NCBI GenBank assembly: GCA_016280825.1
Contig: JAEEHL010000004.1
Location: forward strand, 1 to 34,309
Source of the DNA: Verrucomicrobiota bacterium
GTDB lineage: Bacteria; Verrucomicrobiota; Kiritimatiellia; RFP12; UBA1067
Direction: 5' to 3'
Length of the DNA stretch: 34,309 nt
The notes beneath the pieces are model-generated. The model ran no database searches. It saw only the letters and a program-made list of their open reading frames with translations, and was not told the DNA's origin. This document shows, piece after piece, positions 16,059 to 23,939 of this stretch. Position numbers and translations under genes: made by a program. Numbering within the stretch: the stretch's first letter is position 1; each line of letters begins with the position of its first letter.

Positions 16059-16858
16059 GCCCCCTCCTTTCCGCCCTCGCCGCTCTCCGCGGCAACAAGG
16101 GTCTCCACGGCCTTTTCGATCTTCGACGGCTCCGCGAGGAAGAACCTCGCCTTCAGCCCGAGCGCGGCGGTTACCGCCCTGTGCAGTAGCGAGTCGTTCG
16201 GCGAAAGGTGGGCGACAAGCGCGACGTCGCCGATGCGCGCAAACGCCACCACGCCGCGGAGGGCCATGAGTTTCGCGGGGAGGCGCGGCGCCGCAAGGAG
16301 AAGCGGGGCGAAGGCGTCCACCGGCACCGGCGGTTCGCCATACTCGTCCGAAAGCCTCGCAAGCGCAGCCTCGCATGCCTCGGAGGAATCCTTCTCCATT
16401 AAATAGAGCGCGGAAACGAGGCCCTGCTCGCCCGGCTGGAGCGCCCTGATGCGCCCGGCAAGGTCATTTTCGCCGAGCTTCTCGGCAAGGGCGGCCTCGC
16501 TCTCCACGGCGGAGGCGAATTCGTCGGCCCGCGCGGGCGGCGCCTCCTCCGCCTTCAGCTCCGGCATCGGCGCGATGCTGGCGCGGACCTTGAGGGCCAT
16601 GGCCTGCGCCTCGTGCGAACCGCACTCCTCGAGGCGCGGCAGAAGCGCCTCCGCCGACTTGAGGTCACCCTCCTTCACGAGCACGCGCGCAAGCTCGGAA
16701 AGAGCAGCCTCGGCCTTCAGCGTCTCGCCCATCTGCGGATACGCGACGGCAAGGAACTCCAGGGTGGTGCGGTCGTCCGGCATCACCTTGAGCATTTTCT
16801 CGAAATACTCCACGCCTTCCTTCAGGCGCGCGTCGAATTTCTGCATCTCTTCAGCCAT
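16055..16858 (-). CDS. TPR-type protein with GspE-N/MshEN-like C-terminal region
   Basis: The 267-residue soluble protein has helical repeats at the N-terminus (EGVEYFEKMLKVMPDDRTTLEFLAVAY, about 10-100), consistent with TPR. A charged linker and a further helical part follow. The last about 85 residues (PVPVDAFAPLLLAAPRLPAKL, then VVAFARIGDVALVAHLSPND) resemble the N-terminal domain of GspE/PilB ATPases. A comparable stretch occurs in this locus's own PilB (about residues 35-115). The ATG at 16858 overlaps the upstream gene by 8 nt. A role as an adaptor between the assembly ATPase and the platform is an inference from domain type and position. Confidence 0.7.
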   Translation of the reverse strand: MAEEMQKFDARLKEGVEYFEKMLKVMPDDRTTLEFLAVAYPQMGETLKAEAALSELARVLVKEGDLKSAEALLPRLEECGSHEAQAMALKVRASIAPMPELKAEEAPPARADEFASAVESEAALAEKLGENDLAGRIRALQPGEQGLVSALYLMEKDSSEACEAALARLSDEYGEPPVPVDAFAPLLLAAPRLPAKLMALRGVVAFARIGDVALVAHLSPNDSLLHRAVTAALGLKARFFLAEPSKIEKAVETLVAAESGEGGKEGA

Positions 16859-17225
16859 TTGCAAGCTTGTCCCATGAGAATCTTGGCGGCGCCTTCTCGC
16901 GCCACTCCTTGAGCGAAATCATCTCCCCGGCCCTCTCATTGGCGGAAAGGTACGCCTCGCGCGCGTATTCGCGCTTCTCCTTCATCTCCGCGAGAAGCGA
17001 GCGTATCTCCATCGCCGCGTCGTAGCAGATGTCCAGGACTTCCTTCTGCGTCTCGGCATCGCAGCCCATCCTCAGGAGCTCGATCGACGAGAGAAGAACC
17101 GTCGCCGGCTGCCCGAACGCATGGCAGAAGCCGGCGAGCGAGTCCATCACCGTCCTCGACCGCTCCGCCTGCAGCTCCGCGAGCGCAAGCCTGCGCAGAA
17201 GTTCGTCTCTCTCGTCCTTTTCCAT
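16851..17225 (-). CDS. DHp-only (HisKA-like) protein, putative phosphotransferase or inactive kinase fragment
   Basis: The 124-residue helical protein contains DSLAGFCHAFGQPATVLLSS with His at about residue 35. This matches a HisKA H-box (H-x-x-x-Q-P-hydrophobic). A second helix (DICYDAAMEIRSLLAEMKEK) corresponds to the other half of a DHp hairpin. No ATP-binding domain follows; the gene ends cleanly and overlaps the next. It therefore cannot autophosphorylate like a full kinase. It could act as a Spo0B- or HPt-like phosphotransferase or a scaffold (inference). The ATG at 17225 gives MEKDERDELL; a TTG at 17264 is possible but lies inside the pilC end. Confidence 0.7.
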   Translation of the reverse strand: MEKDERDELLRRLALAELQAERSRTVMDSLAGFCHAFGQPATVLLSSIELLRMGCDAETQKEVLDICYDAAMEIRSLLAEMKEKREYAREAYLSANERAGEMISLKEWREKAPPRFSWDKLANG

Positions 17226-17253
17226 CTCCTTGACTGCCTTTCCTCCTCTCCCG

Positions 17254-18324
17254 TCAGTGGGCAAGGCCGCCCATGTTGAATATCGGCAGGAACATCGCCA
17301 CGACGATCGTGCCTATTATGCTGCCGAGAAACACCATCATGAAGGGCTCCATGAGCGCCGTCAGCGTGGAAAGCAGCGTCTCCACCTCCTCGTCGTACGT
17401 GTCGGCGACGGAATCGAGCATCTCCTCGAGCCTGCCGGCCTTCTCGCCCGCCGCGATCATTCGTATCATCATGATCGGCATGTAGGGCTTGCCCGTGAGG
17501 GCGGTGTTGAGCTGGTTGCCCTGCTCCACCTCCTTGCGGGCGAGCATCACCGACTTCTCCAGGACGCGGTTGCCCATCGAACCGGCGACGACCTCAAGCG
17601 ACTTCAAAATCGGCACGCCGCTCCCCATCATCTGCGCCAGAAGCCGCGCGAAGCGGGCGACGGCCGCCTTGTGGCCGAGGTTGCCGAAGACGGGGAGCTT
17701 CAACTTGAACTCGTCGAACCTGTACCTCCCGGACTTCGTGGACTTCCACTTCGTGAAAAGCGTCACGAACGCGGCAATGCCGCCAAGTATGTACATCCAG
17801 TTGCGCTTCACGCCGTCGGAAAGGTCCACCAGCGCCTGCGTAAGGCCGGGGAGGGGCTTCCCCGAGCCGGAGAACATCTCCGCGAAGACGGGCACGACGA
17901 ACTGGATGAGGCCCGCGCAGAGGAGGACCGATATGGAGATGACCACGGTCGGGTAGGTCATCGCGCTCTTCACCTTGCGCTTCAGGCGCGAGGAGCTTGC
18001 GAGAATGCCGGCAAGACGCTTCAAGATCGCCGCGAACTGACCGGACTGCTCGCCTGCGACGGCCATGTTCACGTACATCTCGTCGAAGATCTTTGGATAG
18101 CGCGAAAGCCCCTTCGAAATCGGGTCGCCGCCCTCGATCGTGTCGAGAAGGTCCTTCAGCACCTTCTTGAACTCGGGGTTCTCGGCCTGCTCCTCCAGGG
18201 TCTGCATCGTCGTCAATATCGACATCCCGGCGCCGGTCATCGACGCGAGCTGCTTCGTGAACGGAACGAGATCGCGGTTCACGATCCGCTTGACACCATG
18301 CACTCTGACTTTCCTCTCTGCCAT
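17254..18324 (-). CDS. pilC: Type IV pilus / type II secretion inner-membrane platform protein (PilC/GspF)
   Basis: The 356-residue platform protein has two GspF domains. The first spans about 15-140 (LVPFTKQLASMTGAGMSIL..TIEGGDPISKGL) and the second about 215-340 (RFARLLAQMMGSGVPILKSL). Three membrane segments are visible: near 125-150 (VVISISVLLCAGLIQFVVPV), 175-195 and 325-350 (MMVFLGSIIGTIVVAMFLPIF). The second-domain motif AGEKAGRLEEML is typical. It is somewhat shorter than classical PilC (about 400) because the N-terminal extension is missing. It follows pilB by 16 nt. PilC versus GspF cannot be settled by sequence; the pilM-N-O neighbours favour a pilus-type system. Confidence 0.93.
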   Translation of the reverse strand: MAERKVRVHGVKRIVNRDLVPFTKQLASMTGAGMSILTTMQTLEEQAENPEFKKVLKDLLDTIEGGDPISKGLSRYPKIFDEMYVNMAVAGEQSGQFAAILKRLAGILASSSRLKRKVKSAMTYPTVVISISVLLCAGLIQFVVPVFAEMFSGSGKPLPGLTQALVDLSDGVKRNWMYILGGIAAFVTLFTKWKSTKSGRYRFDEFKLKLPVFGNLGHKAAVARFARLLAQMMGSGVPILKSLEVVAGSMGNRVLEKSVMLARKEVEQGNQLNTALTGKPYMPIMMIRMIAAGEKAGRLEEMLDSVADTYDEEVETLLSTLTALMEPFMMVFLGSIIGTIVVAMFLPIFNMGGLAH

Positions 18325-18340
18325 CTCTTTTCCCCGGAAA

Positions 18341-19990
18341 TCAGTCTCCGCCCGTCACCGCGAACGCGGCCTCAAGCGACGTTAGTCCAGCCCGCACCTT
18401 TATCATGCCGGCCTCCTTCAAGGTCACCATCCCCTCTTCAAGCGCGACCTTCCGCAGAAGGTCGGCGTTGCCGCCCTTCTCGATTATGGAGCGTATCTTC
18501 GGCGAGACCGGCAGCACCTCCATCATCGCCCCGCGCCCCTTGTATCCCGTGTTGTGGCACTTTGCGCACCCCCTTGGCCCGAATATCTCGACTCCCTCGA
18601 ACGGCGCGGGGTCGACCTTGTTGGCCGCAAGAAGCTCAAGGTCGGGCTTCACGCTCTGGCGGCAGTTCGGGCAGAGCCGCCTGAAAAGGCGCTGCGCCTG
18701 CGCGAGTATGAGGGAGCTGGCGAGGAGGAACGGCGGTATCTGCATGTCTATGAGGCGCGGGATGACGCCGCATGCGTCGTTCGTGTGCAGCGTGGAAAGG
18801 ACGAGGTGGCCGGTAAGGGCGGCCTTTACCGCGATGTCCGCAGTCTCGTTGTCGCGGATCTCGCCGACGAGCACGATGTCCGGGTCCTGTCGGAGGACGG
18901 ACCTCAGGATGCCCGCGAACGTAAGCCCCTGTGCCACGTTCACATGGCACTGGTTGATGCCCGGCAGTTCGTATTCAACTGGGTCTTCGGCCGTGACGAT
19001 GTTGACGTCGCTCTTGTTGAGGTCCTGAAGGCACGAGTAGAGGGTAGTCGTCTTGCCCGAGCCGGTGGGGCCGGTAACGAGGATGATGCCGTGCGGCTGA
19101 TCGATCGCGAACTTCATCGCCTTGTAGGCGTAGTCGTCGAGCCCGAGCGACGAAAGCCCGGGGGCGAGGTTCGCCTTGTCGAGGATTCGCATTACAACCT
19201 TCTCGCCGTGCACCGTGGGGAGGATGGAGACGCGAACGTCGACCTCCTTCTGGAGGGCGCGGATCTTGAAGCGCCCGTCCTGCGGGCGACGACGCTCGGC
19301 GATGTCGAGGTTCGACATGATCTTTATGCGCGAAACGACGGCGCTATGCAGGGCCTTTGGCGGCGCTGGGCGGTCGACGAGCGCGCCGTCGATGCGATAG
19401 CGGAGGCGCGAGGTCTTCTCGAGCGCCTCAAAATGGATGTCGGAGGCCTTCGTCTTCAACGCCTCCATCATCATGGAGTTCACCATGCGGATGACCGGAG
19501 CCTCGCCGGCCGCGTCCAAGGAGGCGTCTATCTCGTCCGCCTTGCCGGTGTCGACGCTTGCAAACTCAATGTCGGCCTCCTGGCCTTTCATGATGTTCTC
19601 CATCGCAAGCGCGGGGTTCGACGCGTCCTCCCTCGACTTCACGCGGTTTAGCGCCTCGACTACATCCATCTCGGGGGCCACCGCCCCCCACATCCCGGCT
19701 CCGCACGCACGCGAGACAGCCTCCCTCGCAGGAAGGTCGAACGGATCTGCAAAAAGGACGAGCATACGCCCTGCGATCCGCGCCATCGGCAGTGCCTTCG
19801 CCTTCACCCAGAAGTCGGCGCCCTTGCCGCAAAGGAGGGAAATGTCGGGAAGAAATCCGGGCGGGACGGCAAGCGGAGGCATGGAGAAGTGCTCAGCCGC
19901 CGCGAGCGTCTGCTTTTCAGGGTCGGCAATCGCCTTGATTTCCGCAGCGGAAAGCCAACTCTTCTTTTTCTTTATCCCGATTATTGCCAT
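18341..19990 (-). CDS. pilB: Assembly ATPase (PilB/GspE)
   Basis: This 549-residue hexameric ATPase drives pilin polymerisation. The N-terminal T2SSE_N-like domain covers about 1-125. Walker A is GPTGSGKTTTLYS at about 307-318, the Asp box and Walker B follow (RQDPDIVLVGEIRD at about 367-380), and the His box is STLHTNDA. A zinc-binding region has two CxxC pairs (CPNC near 440 and CAKC near 476), as in assembly rather than retraction ATPases. The ATG at 19990 gives MAIIGIKKKKSW. A sigma54 promoter lies 26-42 nt upstream. No pilT retraction ATPase is present in the window. Confidence 0.95.
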   Translation of the reverse strand: MAIIGIKKKKSWLSAAEIKAIADPEKQTLAAAEHFSMPPLAVPPGFLPDISLLCGKGADFWVKAKALPMARIAGRMLVLFADPFDLPAREAVSRACGAGMWGAVAPEMDVVEALNRVKSREDASNPALAMENIMKGQEADIEFASVDTGKADEIDASLDAAGEAPVIRMVNSMMMEALKTKASDIHFEALEKTSRLRYRIDGALVDRPAPPKALHSAVVSRIKIMSNLDIAERRRPQDGRFKIRALQKEVDVRVSILPTVHGEKVVMRILDKANLAPGLSSLGLDDYAYKAMKFAIDQPHGIILVTGPTGSGKTTTLYSCLQDLNKSDVNIVTAEDPVEYELPGINQCHVNVAQGLTFAGILRSVLRQDPDIVLVGEIRDNETADIAVKAALTGHLVLSTLHTNDACGVIPRLIDMQIPPFLLASSLILAQAQRLFRRLCPNCRQSVKPDLELLAANKVDPAPFEGVEIFGPRGCAKCHNTGYKGRGAMMEVLPVSPKIRSIIEKGGNADLLRKVALEEGMVTLKEAGMIKVRAGLTSLEAAFAVTGGD

Positions 19991-20015
19991 GATTCAACCC
20001 TGTTTAGCATTATGT

Positions 20016-20032
20016 AGCAAATAGTGTGCCAA
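20016..20032 (-). promoter_or_regulatory. Sigma54 (-24/-12) promoter of the pilB operon
   Basis: On the minus strand TTGGCAC-ACTAT-TTGCT matches the consensus TGGCAC-N5-TTGCW at every defined base, with GG and GC correctly spaced. Transcription would start near 20005, about 15 nt before the pilB ATG. Activator-like palindromes lie upstream at 20095-20118. Confidence 0.88.
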
Positions 20033-20094
20033 AATGTGCCTGGGAGTCGAAATGCTACGGCGAGGCAATCGCTCAAAAAGTACAAATTTCTCAA

Positions 20095-20118
20095 TTCTGC
20101 AAAAAATCTTTTGCAAAA
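20095..20118 (-). promoter_or_regulatory. Putative activator binding sites (UAS) of the pilB promoter
   Basis: TTCTGCAAAA (20095-20104) and the palindrome TTTTGCAAAA (20109-20118) have centres 14 bp apart, about 70 and 84 bp upstream of the -24 GG. The same motif and spacing occur at the pilin promoter. The likely binder is the NtrC-family protein encoded at 24499-25854 (inference). Confidence 0.65.
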
Positions 20119-20135
20119 CGGAGAAAAAAACATTC

Positions 20136-20171
20136 GGGATCTGTCCCCAGATGTCTGGGGTCTGTCCCCAA
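20136..20171 (-). repeat. REP-like GGGGACAGAYCCC repeat pair
   Basis: Two direct copies of TGGGGACAGA(C/T)CCC on the minus strand flank a small hairpin, CCCCAGA-TG-TCTGGGG (20145-20160). Similar GGGGACAGACCCC sequences are known from REP-type intergenic elements in many bacteria. The element lies 5 bp downstream of the MFS gene stop codon and may also end that transcript, although no T-run follows directly. Confidence 0.6.
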
Positions 20172-20176
20172 GTCGT

Positions 20177-21541
20177 CTATTCGCCGTAGGCGTCGGCGCG
20201 AGTGCACCAAAGGCAGGCGAAAAGCACCGCACCGACGGCACCCGTGGCAACCATCACGACGACCGGCAGCCTCCAGCCGCCCGACGACTGGGCAAGATTG
20301 CCGCATACCTTGCCCGCGACGGAAACGCCGACATACGAGAAGAGCGAAATGAAGCCGATGGCCGTGCCGGCAAAACGCTTTGTCGCCATGTTCGTCGCCG
20401 TGACGCCTGTCAGCGCCTGAGGGCCGTAGAGGCAAAAACCGGAAAAGCACAGGGCAGCCGCTCCGGCAAACCCTGCGGGAAGAACCCAGAACCCGGCGAG
20501 GAGCGCAGCTGCCAGCGCCATCAAGAAGAGGCAAAGGCGAGGAGCGCGTCCACCGAACAGGCGGTCGGTGGCCCAGCCCGCAAAGAGCATTCCCGCAATG
20601 CCGGCAAACTCAAAGAGCATTATGACCGTGCCAGTCTCGCTAGAATCAAGCCCCTTCGCCTCCTGGAGCATCGTCGGGCCCCAGTCGGCTACAAGCGCGC
20701 GCACTGCGTTTATCGTGAAGTTGATGAAGCCAAGCATCCAGATCACGGGATTTAGGAAAACCATCTTGAGCGCGGAACTACCCCCTCCCGCCCCTTCACC
20801 GCTTTCCACCTTCGCTTCCGTTCCCGGCAGATCGGGAAGCCCCTCGTCCTTTGGGGTGCCTGGAAGCAGGGCAAGCATCAGCACAATGCCGAGAGCGCCG
20901 AGAATTGCCGTCGCCCAGAAGCACCAGCGCCACATCCCCACGCCCTGGTTCGCCGCGCCAATCGCGCCAAGGCCCATTATGACGCCGCATATCTTCGCGA
21001 CGAGCCCGCCGCCGATGGAGTGCGACGTGTTCCAGACGCTCATCTTCGTCGCAAGCTCCTTCGGCGGAATCCAGAACGCTATCAGCTTCGCGCACGGCGG
21101 AAAGCCCGTCCCCTGGAAGAACTGGTTCACGACGAGGAGAATCCCGAACGTCCACGCCATCGCCTGCACGCCGCCGTCCGACTGCCAAAGGACCTGCGCG
21201 TCGCCTGCAAAGAGCGCGGCGATCTGCGGCACGAAGCCGAAGGCGACGTTCACGATCGTGCAGGCAAGAAGGCCGAAGCACAGCATCTTCTTCGGATTCA
21301 CCCTGTCGCCGACAATGCCGTTAAGGAACTTTGAAAGACCGTAGACGATGCCGCCCCAGAAGAGGAAGTTGCCGAGCATCGACTTCGATATGCCGCAATC
21401 CTGCTGAAGCCCAGGCATCGCGAACGAGAAGTTCTTGCGCATGAAGTAGAAAAGCGTATAGCCGATCATGGTGGCGATAAGCATCCGCCACTGCATGCGG
21501 CCGAACCTGCGGTCGATCGAGGGGTCTTCGAAAATCTTCAT
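20177..21541 (-). CDS. MFS transporter, organophosphate:phosphate antiporter type (GlpT/UhpT/UhpC-like)
   Basis: The 454-residue inner-membrane protein has about 12 membrane segments. The start RRFGRMQWRMLIATMIGYTL..YFMRKNFSFAMPGL and the loop GLSKFLNGIVGDRVNPKKML match the organophosphate:phosphate antiporter family, which takes up sugar phosphates or glycerol 3-phosphate. The FPPCAKLIAFWIPPKELATKMS region and the ITGVTATNMATKRFAGTAIGF segment also fit. The ATG at 21541 overlaps the pfkB stop (ATGA). With a sugar kinase and an L-sorbose-1-phosphate-reductase-like enzyme it forms a three-gene carbohydrate operon. The exact substrate cannot be read from the sequence. Confidence 0.88.
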   Translation of the reverse strand: MKIFEDPSIDRRFGRMQWRMLIATMIGYTLFYFMRKNFSFAMPGLQQDCGISKSMLGNFLFWGGIVYGLSKFLNGIVGDRVNPKKMLCFGLLACTIVNVAFGFVPQIAALFAGDAQVLWQSDGGVQAMAWTFGILLVVNQFFQGTGFPPCAKLIAFWIPPKELATKMSVWNTSHSIGGGLVAKICGVIMGLGAIGAANQGVGMWRWCFWATAILGALGIVLMLALLPGTPKDEGLPDLPGTEAKVESGEGAGGGSSALKMVFLNPVIWMLGFINFTINAVRALVADWGPTMLQEAKGLDSSETGTVIMLFEFAGIAGMLFAGWATDRLFGGRAPRLCLFLMALAAALLAGFWVLPAGFAGAAALCFSGFCLYGPQALTGVTATNMATKRFAGTAIGFISLFSYVGVSVAGKVCGNLAQSSGGWRLPVVVMVATGAVGAVLFACLWCTRADAYGE

Positions 21542-22464
21542 TTGCGCCCTTTGAGACGATTCACGAACTCAATGTCGGGCGGGGAGCCGCCCGGCATTGT
21601 GCAGGCGGCCGAACCAGCAGCAACGGCCCGCTCGGCAGCCTCCGCCATCCCCCCGCATTCCGCCTGCCCGCCTCCCCAGACGCGCCAGCAGAATTCCGCA
21701 AGGAGCGTATCCCCGGCAGCCGTCGTGTCGACTACATCCACCTCTGGCGCGCCGACGAACGCGCCGTCGAACCACGCGCCTGAGGGCCCATCTGAAATGA
21801 CGACATGCTCCGACTTCTCGCGCAAAAGCCGCGTCGCCCGGAGAAACTCCTCCGGCGACTTCGGCACGAACCCCACAAGGTCCTCGCACTCCTCGGCATT
21901 GGGCTTGACAAGATGAGGCCGCGCCTCAAGGGCAAGCTTCATCGCCTCGCCGCTTGCATCGACAACGACTTTCCAGCCAGATGACCTGAAGTGGCTCGCA
22001 GCCTTCGCATAGAAATCGCATGGAACCGCAGGCGGTAGCGAGCCGGAGAGGATTGCAACGCCCGGAGCAAGCCCCTCTACACGGGACAAGACCGCATCCC
22101 ACGCCCCGTCCACAAGCCCGGGAAACGCCGGATGGTTGATCTTGACCGAGCCCCCCGGCCAAGTAATCATCTCGTTGCGCCGCGTCTCGCCTGGAACTCG
22201 CACGAAGAGATCTCCAATGCCGCAGGCGGCAAGTTCCCGCTCAAACGGCGCCGCATTGTCCTCGCCCAGCAGTCCGCCGACGGCAACCTCCTCGTCCCGC
22301 CGAGCAAGCCATCGCGCCACGTTGACTGCCTTCCCTCCTGGGAGAATATCCTCGCGAACGTCCTTGAAGATTTCGCCGTCGCCCTTCGGTGCACGCGGCA
22401 GATAGACCGTAGCGTCAATCGCCGGGCTCATGCAGAGGCAGAAAAACTCCATTGGCTTTCTCAT
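21538..22464 (-). CDS. PfkB-family carbohydrate kinase (1-phosphofructokinase/tagatose-6-phosphate kinase type)
   Basis: This 308-residue ribokinase-fold enzyme resembles the FruK/LacC branch. MSPAIDATVYLP, PGGKAVNVARWLARR, ILSGSLPPAVPCDFYAK, VVVDASGEAMKLALEARPHLVKPN and DTTAAGDTLLAEF are visible. The last holds the catalytic Asp, but has AAGD where GAGD is usual; GGKAVN likewise replaces GGKGxN. The ATG at 22464 overlaps the dehydrogenase stop (ATGA); a second Met four codons on is possible. Its partner genes suggest phosphorylation of a ketose phosphate made by the upstream enzyme (inference). Confidence 0.85.
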   Translation of the reverse strand: MRKPMEFFCLCMSPAIDATVYLPRAPKGDGEIFKDVREDILPGGKAVNVARWLARRDEEVAVGGLLGEDNAAPFERELAACGIGDLFVRVPGETRRNEMITWPGGSVKINHPAFPGLVDGAWDAVLSRVEGLAPGVAILSGSLPPAVPCDFYAKAASHFRSSGWKVVVDASGEAMKLALEARPHLVKPNAEECEDLVGFVPKSPEEFLRATRLLREKSEHVVISDGPSGAWFDGAFVGAPEVDVVDTTAAGDTLLAEFCWRVWGGGQAECGGMAEAAERAVAAGSAACTMPGGSPPDIEFVNRLKGRK

Positions 22465-23849
22465 CTGGCGTTCAGCGCGATTCTGCGTTCCACGATCTTC
22501 GCCGCAGGCTCGCCGATCGCGACCTTCGGCGCATTCGCAAGAAGGTAGTCTTCGGCCTCCTTGCACCATAGGCCGCGGCTGGCGGAGCATATCCTCGCAA
22601 GCTCCGCGTAAAACGGATCGTCCCTTCCCCTTTCGGCGAAGTCGTCAATCGCGACCATCGGCAGGTCGGCATGAGTGTACACAAGGCGCTTCCCGCCGGG
22701 CACAACCGGCAAGTCGAGCGTTGCCTTCGCGGCAGAAGGAAGGCCGCCTACGTGCGTGATCATCACCTCCGGGTGGAGGATGCCCCTGCCTATCCAGTCG
22801 ACGGAATCGGCCATGTCCCTTACGTCCCCGCCCGAGTTCGCGACAATATGGTGGTTCATGTAGTGGATGTTGTAGAAATTGAACGGCGCAGATAGGCGTT
22901 GGTCGGTCGGGCCTGCGAAAAAGTTGAGGCACCCGCCGAAACCAAGAAGGTCAGAGCACTGCGTGATGAGCGCCGGCACGGCCGCAAAGAGGAATATGTC
23001 GTCGTAGCCGCCGCCCGTGGAAGTCGGGTTCGCCGCATCGGCGCCGTCCGCCTCGTTGTATGACTTAAGGAGCGCAACAGGGTCAGAAGCGCCCCTCGTG
23101 TTGACGAAGTGGAGTTCCACGCCGTTCACATTGCCGTCGGCGCGCCCGCCGGAATAGCCAAGGCCGAACATCCGCGCCGCGCGTGAAAGCCTGCCGTCGT
23201 CTATGTCAGTGACGACGAGGCGCCGCGGCCGCTTTTCCGGGCCGTTGCAGGCGATGTCGATGCACCCAAGGCCCATTGCGCCGCAGCCTGCAAGAAGAAG
23301 CATCGTGCCGCCGTCAACGATCCCCGGCTCGTGCCTGTGCGAGCCAAAGGCGTGGTGGTAGTTCGTGCGGAACGCCGAGACAATGCACGAAATCGGCTCG
23401 GCGAGGGAGCACTTGAAGAAAGCGTCGCCGTCATACGGCAGGAGGCACCCCATCTCGAGGATGATCGACGGCAGGTAGACGTGCGTCGTCTCGCCGCCCA
23501 CGGAGTGCCACGCATAGCCCATCGTCTCCAGCTCGTGGCCCGGGATGTTGAATGCGGGCTGGATGCCGACGCGCTGCCCGGGCTTGAACTGAGCCGCCCA
23601 CCTTGGGCCAACCTCGCGGACAACCCCTGAAACCTCGTGACCGAACATGATCGGGTTTGTCGCGATGTCACGCGGCACGCGCTTGTGGCCTGTCCCCAGC
23701 GAAACCGCCTTGCAGTCGCTAAGGCAGATCGTGTTCGTGACGATCTCAACAACGACGCCGTCTTCGCCGGCCCCTTCCAGTTCCACGTCCTCAAGGCGCA
23801 TGTCCTTAGCGCCATACAGCCGCCATGCTTTCGCGTTCAACTCAGCCAT
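22461..23849 (-). CDS. Zinc-type dehydrogenase, L-sorbose-1-phosphate reductase-like (SorE/YggP family)
   Basis: This 462-residue medium-chain dehydrogenase has ICLSDCKAVSLGTGHKRVP, the Zn-site region PIMFGHEVSGVV and KPGQRVGIQPAF. It continues with CSLAEPISCIVSAF and the nucleotide-binding LLLAGCGAMGLGCIDIA followed by VVTDIDD. GGCLNFFAGPTDQRLSAPFNFYNIHY is highly characteristic of the L-sorbose-1-phosphate reductase group. The NPIMFGHE zinc-site sequence is kept. The ATG at 23849 (MAELNAKAWRLYG) has GAAAGGGG directly upstream. It is the first gene of the cassette, placed behind the pilin terminator. No convincing promoter was found in the 45 nt between terminator and start. Confidence 0.85.
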   Translation of the reverse strand: MAELNAKAWRLYGAKDMRLEDVELEGAGEDGVVVEIVTNTICLSDCKAVSLGTGHKRVPRDIATNPIMFGHEVSGVVREVGPRWAAQFKPGQRVGIQPAFNIPGHELETMGYAWHSVGGETTHVYLPSIILEMGCLLPYDGDAFFKCSLAEPISCIVSAFRTNYHHAFGSHRHEPGIVDGGTMLLLAGCGAMGLGCIDIACNGPEKRPRRLVVTDIDDGRLSRAARMFGLGYSGGRADGNVNGVELHFVNTRGASDPVALLKSYNEADGADAANPTSTGGGYDDIFLFAAVPALITQCSDLLGFGGCLNFFAGPTDQRLSAPFNFYNIHYMNHHIVANSGGDVRDMADSVDWIGRGILHPEVMITHVGGLPSAAKATLDLPVVPGGKRLVYTHADLPMVAIDDFAERGRDDPFYAELARICSASRGLWCKEAEDYLLANAPKVAIGEPAAKIVERRIALNAR

Positions 23850-23885
23850 CCCCTTTCGGCACCGCAATTTGAAATCAACCCCTCT

Positions 23886-23916
23886 CAAAGACAAGGCGCG
23901 GCAGAAATGCCGCGCC
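23886..23916 (-). terminator. Rho-independent terminator of the pilin gene
   Basis: On the minus strand the perfect hairpin GGCGCGGCA-TTTC-TGCCGCGCC (23895-23916) is followed by TTGTCTTT. It lies 24 nt beyond the pilin stop codon and separates the strongly expressed pilin transcript from the sugar cassette. Confidence 0.88.
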
Positions 23917-23939
23917 CCATCGCTTGCTCTATAGAACCA

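Noticed and set aside
18935-18955. TGGCAC-like -24/-12 pattern inside pilB on the plus strand
   Set aside because: The -12 box (GATGC) is poor, it is antisense within a coding region and no gene follows.
23850-23895. TTGTCT...CAAATT as promoter of the sugar cassette
   Set aside because: The -10 matches only three of six bases and the -35 lies in the terminator T-run; not strong enough to report as a feature.
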